64,000 nucleotides of DNA from Nakamurella sp. PAMC28650 (GTDB lineage: Bacteria; Actinomycetota; Actinomycetes; Mycobacteriales; Nakamurellaceae): assembly GCF_014303395.1 (NCBI RefSeq), contig NZ_CP060298.1:620001-684000 (forward strand), written 5' to 3'. Shown here in pieces: positions 60,528 through 64,000 of this stretch; within the stretch, counting starts at the first letter, position 1, and every line of letters begins with the position of its first letter. The notes under the pieces were generated by a model that saw only the letters and a list, made by a program, of their open reading frames with translations, had not been told where the DNA came from and ran no database searches. Both the position numbers and the translations under genes were made by a program.

Positions 60528-61565
60528 ATGACCCTGAGCAGACGTCTTCCTGTCCTTGCCCTGATCGGTGCCGCGATCGCAGCGGTCACCCTCACCTCTC
60601 CGGCTTCAGCGGCACCCCCAGGATCCGCAGCCACCAGCGCATCCGCAGTCGCCGCGTCATCCGCAGTCGCCGGCGGGTCGCCGTCGAGGGCTTCGGCCCC
60701 GACGAACTGCGTCAGGGGCAACACCATCGCGCTCCCGGCCGGCATCCAGCCCGAGGGCATCACGTCCGTCGGCTCCACCTACTACGTGGGCTCGCTGAAC
60801 GACGGCCGCATCGTCACCGGCAACCTGCTGCGCACCGGTACGTCTAAGGTGCTGTTGCCGGGGGCGACCGGCCGGCAGTTGCGCGGCCTGCAGTACGACG
60901 CACGCACCCGGTTGCTCTGGGCCGTCGGCAACGTCGGGACGGTGGCGCACATCTGGGCCGTTGATGCCCGGACCGGCAGCATCGCCGTCGACACCGTCGT
61001 GGCCGGCGGCGGTTTCCTCAACGACCTGATCATCACCCCGACCGCCGTCTGGGTCACCGACTCGAACGTGGAGCGACTGACCCGCATCCCGCTGACCTCG
61101 TCCGGCCGTCCCGCCGGGGCGGCCCCAACGTTCCTGGCCCTGGGCGGTGACTGGCCCGGCGCGCGCGGTGGGCTCAGCGCCAACGGCATCCGATCACTGG
61201 ACCCCACGCACGTGATCCTGGATCACAGCACTGCGGGCGGCCTCTGGTCGGTGGACCTGCGCACCGGGAAGGCCACCCGGATCCCGGTGACCGGCGGACC
61301 TACGATCACTGGTGGTGACGGACTGGAACGGCGCGGATCGACCCTGTGGGTGGTGCGCGGAACGTCGAACACCTCGGTCGCCCAGCTGACCCTCAGGGCC
61401 GGGCGCCACGGCTGGACGGCGTCCTGGGAGAAGCTGCTGACCGACCCGACACTGGACGTCCCGTCGACCGCCACGTTCGCCGCCGGCTCGCTGTACGCGG
61501 TGAATGCCCGCTTCGGCACGCCGTCCCCGGCGACCGCGGACTACTACATCACCCGCCTGCGGTGA
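60528..61565 (+). CDS. Secreted SMP-30-like beta-propeller protein
   Basis: Exported protein of 345 residues. A signal peptide (LPVLALIGAAIAAVTLTSPA) ends near ASA-A at residue 28, and a Ser/Ala-rich linker repeats ASAVAAS. The rest shows repeated four-strand blades: GITSVGSTYYVGSLNDGRIV, GLQYDARTRLLWAVGN and LIITPTAVWVTDSN, as in SMP-30/NHL-type propellers. Acidic lactonase residues are not clearly conserved, so a binding role is as likely as hydrolysis. Its 3-prime end lies opposite the frameshifted tail of the glycosylase gene, but the intact forms of the two genes would not overlap. Confidence 0.8.
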   Translation: MTLSRRLPVLALIGAAIAAVTLTSPASAAPPGSAATSASAVAASSAVAGGSPSRASAPTNCVRGNTIALPAGIQPEGITSVGSTYYVGSLNDGRIVTGNLLRTGTSKVLLPGATGRQLRGLQYDARTRLLWAVGNVGTVAHIWAVDARTGSIAVDTVVAGGGFLNDLIITPTAVWVTDSNVERLTRIPLTSSGRPAGAAPTFLALGGDWPGARGGLSANGIRSLDPTHVILDHSTAGGLWSVDLRTGKATRIPVTGGPTITGGDGLERRGSTLWVVRGTSNTSVAQLTLRAGRHGWTASWEKLLTDPTLDVPSTATFAAGSLYAVNARFGTPSPATADYYITRLR

Positions 61566-61600
61566 CCCTCGTCCGAGGCAGTGCCGGTGCTCGGCCGACG

Positions 61601-62468
61601 TCAGACGGTCTGCTCGGCCGAGCACCACCAGGTCGACCGTCCACCGACGGTGCCGTGCACCATCTCCGCACCGCATCGAGGGCAGTGGCCGCCGGCATGA
61701 CGGGCCCGCGATCACCTCGCCCGTGTGCACGCCGCCCTTGGCGATGGCGGATTTCAAGGCAGCCCCCAGCGCCCGGAACAGGCGGTCGGAGTCTTCGGGC
61801 TGCAGGGTGTCGACCGGCGCGGACGGGGAGAGCTCGGCCTTCCAGAGCACCTCGTCCGCGAGCAGGTTCCCGATTCCGGCGATCTTGGACTGATCGAGCA
61901 GACGGGCCTTGATGGCGATCGTCCCCTTCGCCACCAGGGCGCGGAACTCGGCCGGGCCCACCTCCTCGGCATCCGGACCGAGAGCGCCGATGTCCGGATC
62001 CAGCCGGACCCGACCGAGCCGCCGCTTGTCGAACAGCACCAGGCTGCCGCCGTCGGCGAACTCGAGGGTGAACCGGTTCCACTCGGCCTTGCGTGGCTGG
62101 GCGTCCGGGCGGCTGGGCCCACCGCCCACCCCGGCCTTGGCCGACCCGGCCCCCTTGGCGGACGCTGCACCCTTGCCGGACGCCGCACCCTTGCCGGTGA
62201 TCACGATCCGGCCGCCCATCCCGAGGTGGATGCCCAGGTCGGGACCGGGTGTCACGGACCTGCCGACACCGGAGGTCTCGCACCACATCGTCTTTCCGCG
62301 CCGACGGGCCGCGGTGAGCATCCGGCCGACCAGGGCGTCACGCAATTGACCGGGGGAATGTGGGCGGCAGACGAACGTGTCGGCGTCGTCGACGGCCACG
62401 ATGCGCCGCTTCAGCGCACCTTCGGCAATCACACTGCGAGCGTCCTCGACCTCGGGAAGTTCTGGCAT
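61601..62468 (-). pseudogene. Fpg/Nei family DNA glycosylase, frameshifted near the C-terminus
   Basis: Base-excision repair glycosylase/AP lyase. The N-terminus MPELPEVEDARSVI holds the catalytic Pro2 and Glu3, and the helix-two-turn-helix reads LLDQSKIAGIGNLLADEVLW. A low-complexity insert GKGAASGKGAASAKGAG follows the first domain. After GGVHTGEVIAG the frame shifts: one extra base in the GGG/CCC run at 61702-61707 moves the true ending RHAGGHCPRCGAEMV, GTVGGRSTWWCSAEQTV to another frame, stopping at 61601. The span of 868 bases is 289 codons plus one base. As written, translation would run on to 61194 through non-family sequence. A real mutation and a sequencing error are equally possible. 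Confidence 0.85.
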
Positions 62469-62552
62469 GACCCATGATTACCCAGCCGGCAGCCGGGCCA
62501 CACCGTCGTCCGGGGGCAACGGCGTCCGGAGGGCCGGCCGGATCTCCACCCG

Positions 62553-63584
62553 TCAGGCGAGCATGTCCCTGACCATCGGGGCCACCTTGGTGCCGTACAG
62601 CTCGATCGAACGCATCATCTGCTCGTGCGGCAGGGTGCCGTTGCTGTACTTCAGATCGAAGCGATCTGCGCCGAGAACCTTGACGGTGGAGGCGATCTTC
62701 GTCGCCACGGTTTCCGGGGAGCCCACGTAGATGGAACCCTGCACCGCGTCTGCTTCGAAGCGGGCACGGGTCGGCGCGGGCCAGCCGCGCTCGCGGCCGA
62801 TGCGTGTCGTCATGTCGCGGTAGTGCGGCCACAGTTCGTCCCTGGCCTGCTCATCGGTGTCGGAGATGTGGCCGGGCGAGTGCACACCGATCGGGGCGGG
62901 GCCGGTGCCGAACTGGTCCAGCGCGCGGTGGAACAGGTCGGAGTACGGCGCGAACCGCTCCGGTTCACCGCCGATGATCGCCAGCAGCAGCCCGAATCCG
63001 TACCGGGCCGCCCGGACGACCGACTCCGGGCTGCCACCGACGCCGAGCCAGGTCTTGACGGCACCGGAGGCGGTGTGCGGGAACACCGACTGGTGGTCGA
63101 GGCCGGACCGGGTGGTGCCCGACCAGGTGACCGGCTGCTCGGCGCGCAACGCCGCGAACAGTTCCACCTTCTCCTCGAAAAGCTTGTCGTAGTCGGAGAG
63201 TTCGTAGCCGAACAGCGGGAACGACTCGGTGAACGACCCGCGTCCCAGGATGACCTCCGCCCGGCCGTCGGACACGGCGTCCAGGGTGGCGAAACGCTGG
63301 AAGACCCGGACCGGATCATCGGAGCTCAGCACGGTGACCGCAGAACCGAGGTGGATGCGTTCGGTCCGCCCGGCGATCGCCGCCAGGACGACATCAGGGG
63401 CGGTCACCGCGAAGTCGGCGCGGTGGTGCTCGCCGATCCCGATGAAGTCGAGACCGACCTGGTCGGCCAGGACGGCCTGCTCGACGAGATTGCGGATGAC
63501 CAGAGGCTGAGGAAGGGGCTGACCGTCTCCCCCGACCGTGACGTCGCCGAAGGTGTCGAGGCCGAGTTCGAGCTGGGTGGTCAT
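62553..63584 (-). CDS. LLM class flavin-dependent oxidoreductase
   Basis: Bacterial luciferase-like flavin-dependent monooxygenase of 343 residues with a TIM barrel. The N-terminal ELGLDTFGDVTV begins it, LDFIGIGEHHRADFAVTAPD carries the His pair of the flavin pocket, and VILGRGSFTESFPLFGY is typical of the alkanal-monooxygenase-like subgroup. ATG at 63584 has GGAGGA upstream. It uses reduced FMN or F420; the residues seen do not decide which. It has no obvious metabolic partner here, and is divergent from a VOC gene. Confidence 0.9.
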   Translation of the reverse strand: MTTQLELGLDTFGDVTVGGDGQPLPQPLVIRNLVEQAVLADQVGLDFIGIGEHHRADFAVTAPDVVLAAIAGRTERIHLGSAVTVLSSDDPVRVFQRFATLDAVSDGRAEVILGRGSFTESFPLFGYELSDYDKLFEEKVELFAALRAEQPVTWSGTTRSGLDHQSVFPHTASGAVKTWLGVGGSPESVVRAARYGFGLLLAIIGGEPERFAPYSDLFHRALDQFGTGPAPIGVHSPGHISDTDEQARDELWPHYRDMTTRIGRERGWPAPTRARFEADAVQGSIYVGSPETVATKIASTVKVLGADRFDLKYSNGTLPHEQMMRSIELYGTKVAPMVRDMLA

Positions 63585-63744
63585 GTGGGAGTCCTCCAGA
63601 AGTTGCCGTTCGGGTCAGTCTATGACATGTCAACAAACTGGCGCGCCCGGCATTCCCACCGATCACGCCGACGACGGAGCGGTAGTCTCACCGGACCTCA
63701 ACGCACCTCACCGAACGACCGACGAACCGCTGGGAGACCACACC

Positions 63745-64000
63745 GTGAAGATCGCGCCTTTTCTCTGGTACGACCGGGATCTCGCCGAGGTCCTGAGCTT
63801 CTACCGGGCGATCTTCGATGATTTCCGGGTGATCAACTCGACCCCTGGGGCCGAGGGGTCGGTGATGATGGCCACCTTCGAGATGGCCGGTCAGGAGATC
63901 ATGGCCCTCAACGGGGGGCCGATGTACACGTTCACCGAGGCGGTCTCGCTGTTCGTCTCCGTCGGATCGCAGGAGGAGGTGGACGTCCTCTGGTCGGCGC
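63745..64000 (+). CDS. VOC family protein, PhnB-like (cut by window end)
   Basis: The first 85 codons of a VOC protein of the PhnB/3-demethylubiquinone-methyltransferase-like type. KIAPFLWYDRDLAEVLSFYR and ATFEMAGQEIMALNGGPMYT are the usual N-terminal signatures (full length about 120-160 residues). GTG at 63745 has GGGAGA about 7 bases upstream. It is divergent from the LLM oxidoreductase across 160 bases. Function unknown. Confidence 0.85.
   Translation, partial: MKIAPFLWYDRDLAEVLSFYRAIFDDFRVINSTPGAEGSVMMATFEMAGQEIMALNGGPMYTFTEAVSLFVSVGSQEEVDVLWSA

Overview
The window is high-GC, densely coded DNA of a free-living actinobacterium. Support for this comes from a bifunctional LysX, a mycothiol-type TIGR03086 protein, mycobacterial-style LigD (polymerase, phosphoesterase, ligase order) and LigB, an LAxTG-type wall-anchoring signal, and many GTG starts. 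A Frankiales/Nakamurella-like soil genus is my guess; nothing in the window settles it. I saw no rRNA, tRNA, CRISPR array or prophage.

Layout. (1) 1-8323: an alpha-xyloside operon on the minus strand: LacI regulator, lipoprotein binding protein, two permeases, ThuA, a Gfo/Idh dehydrogenase and a GH31 alpha-xylosidase whose catalytic Asp residues fall at the E. coli YicI positions. Two near-identical palindromes mark the likely LacI operators. (2) 8420-8596: a degenerate 20-22 bp tandem repeat. (3) 8634-11165: an MFS transporter, an ankyrin fragment, a YiaAB protein, a small HTH-like protein with a dyad-rich promoter, and the first copy of an 80-bp palindromic element. (4) 11208-14714: xylose isomerase with an SMP-30 lactonase-like protein, divergent from a ROK regulator. 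(5) 14726-25109: lysX, an aldo/keto reductase, a DinB-like protein, LacI plus an L-xylulose-reductase-like SDR, a TetR/membrane-protein divergent pair, and a LuxR regulator.

(6) 25270-29697: a 1475-residue secreted, wall-anchored protein with a PKD domain, a pre-toxin-like helical region and a stretch resembling edema-factor/CyaA-type adenylyl cyclases. (7) 29572-34704: a coupled trio (N-terminal-Cys amidotransferase, S9 peptidase, circularly permuted ATP-grasp) that looks like a variant of the N-acetylglutaminylglutamine amide locus. (8) 34790-44633: LigD, a P450, a membrane glycosyltransferase, a secreted repeat protein and a secreted GH78 alpha-L-rhamnosidase.

(9) 44691-50646: a large envelope-stress cluster. 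It holds an aquaporin with a coupled mini-ORF, AmaP, DUF6286, DUF2273, a mini J-domain protein, three Asp23/Gls24 proteins and CsbD on the minus strand. Divergently there is an ECF sigma factor, a ZAS-type anti-sigma-like protein with an Asp23-like tail, and another Asp23 protein. Most neighbours share GTGA or ATGA junctions. (10) 50742-55083: an eroded AraC regulator, a VOC protein, a secreted GH6 glucanase, the second 80-bp element, and a polyol dehydrogenase/SDR pair. (11) 55130-64000: an NAD(P)-binding protein, an NCS1 permease, phosphofructokinase, LigB, a secreted propeller protein, a frameshifted Fpg/Nei glycosylase, an LLM oxidoreductase and a VOC protein cut by the window end.

The common theme is plant-polymer use: xylosides, xylose, xylulose, polyols, rhamnosides and beta-glucan. 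Each system has its own local regulator. Stress and envelope functions sit between these loci.
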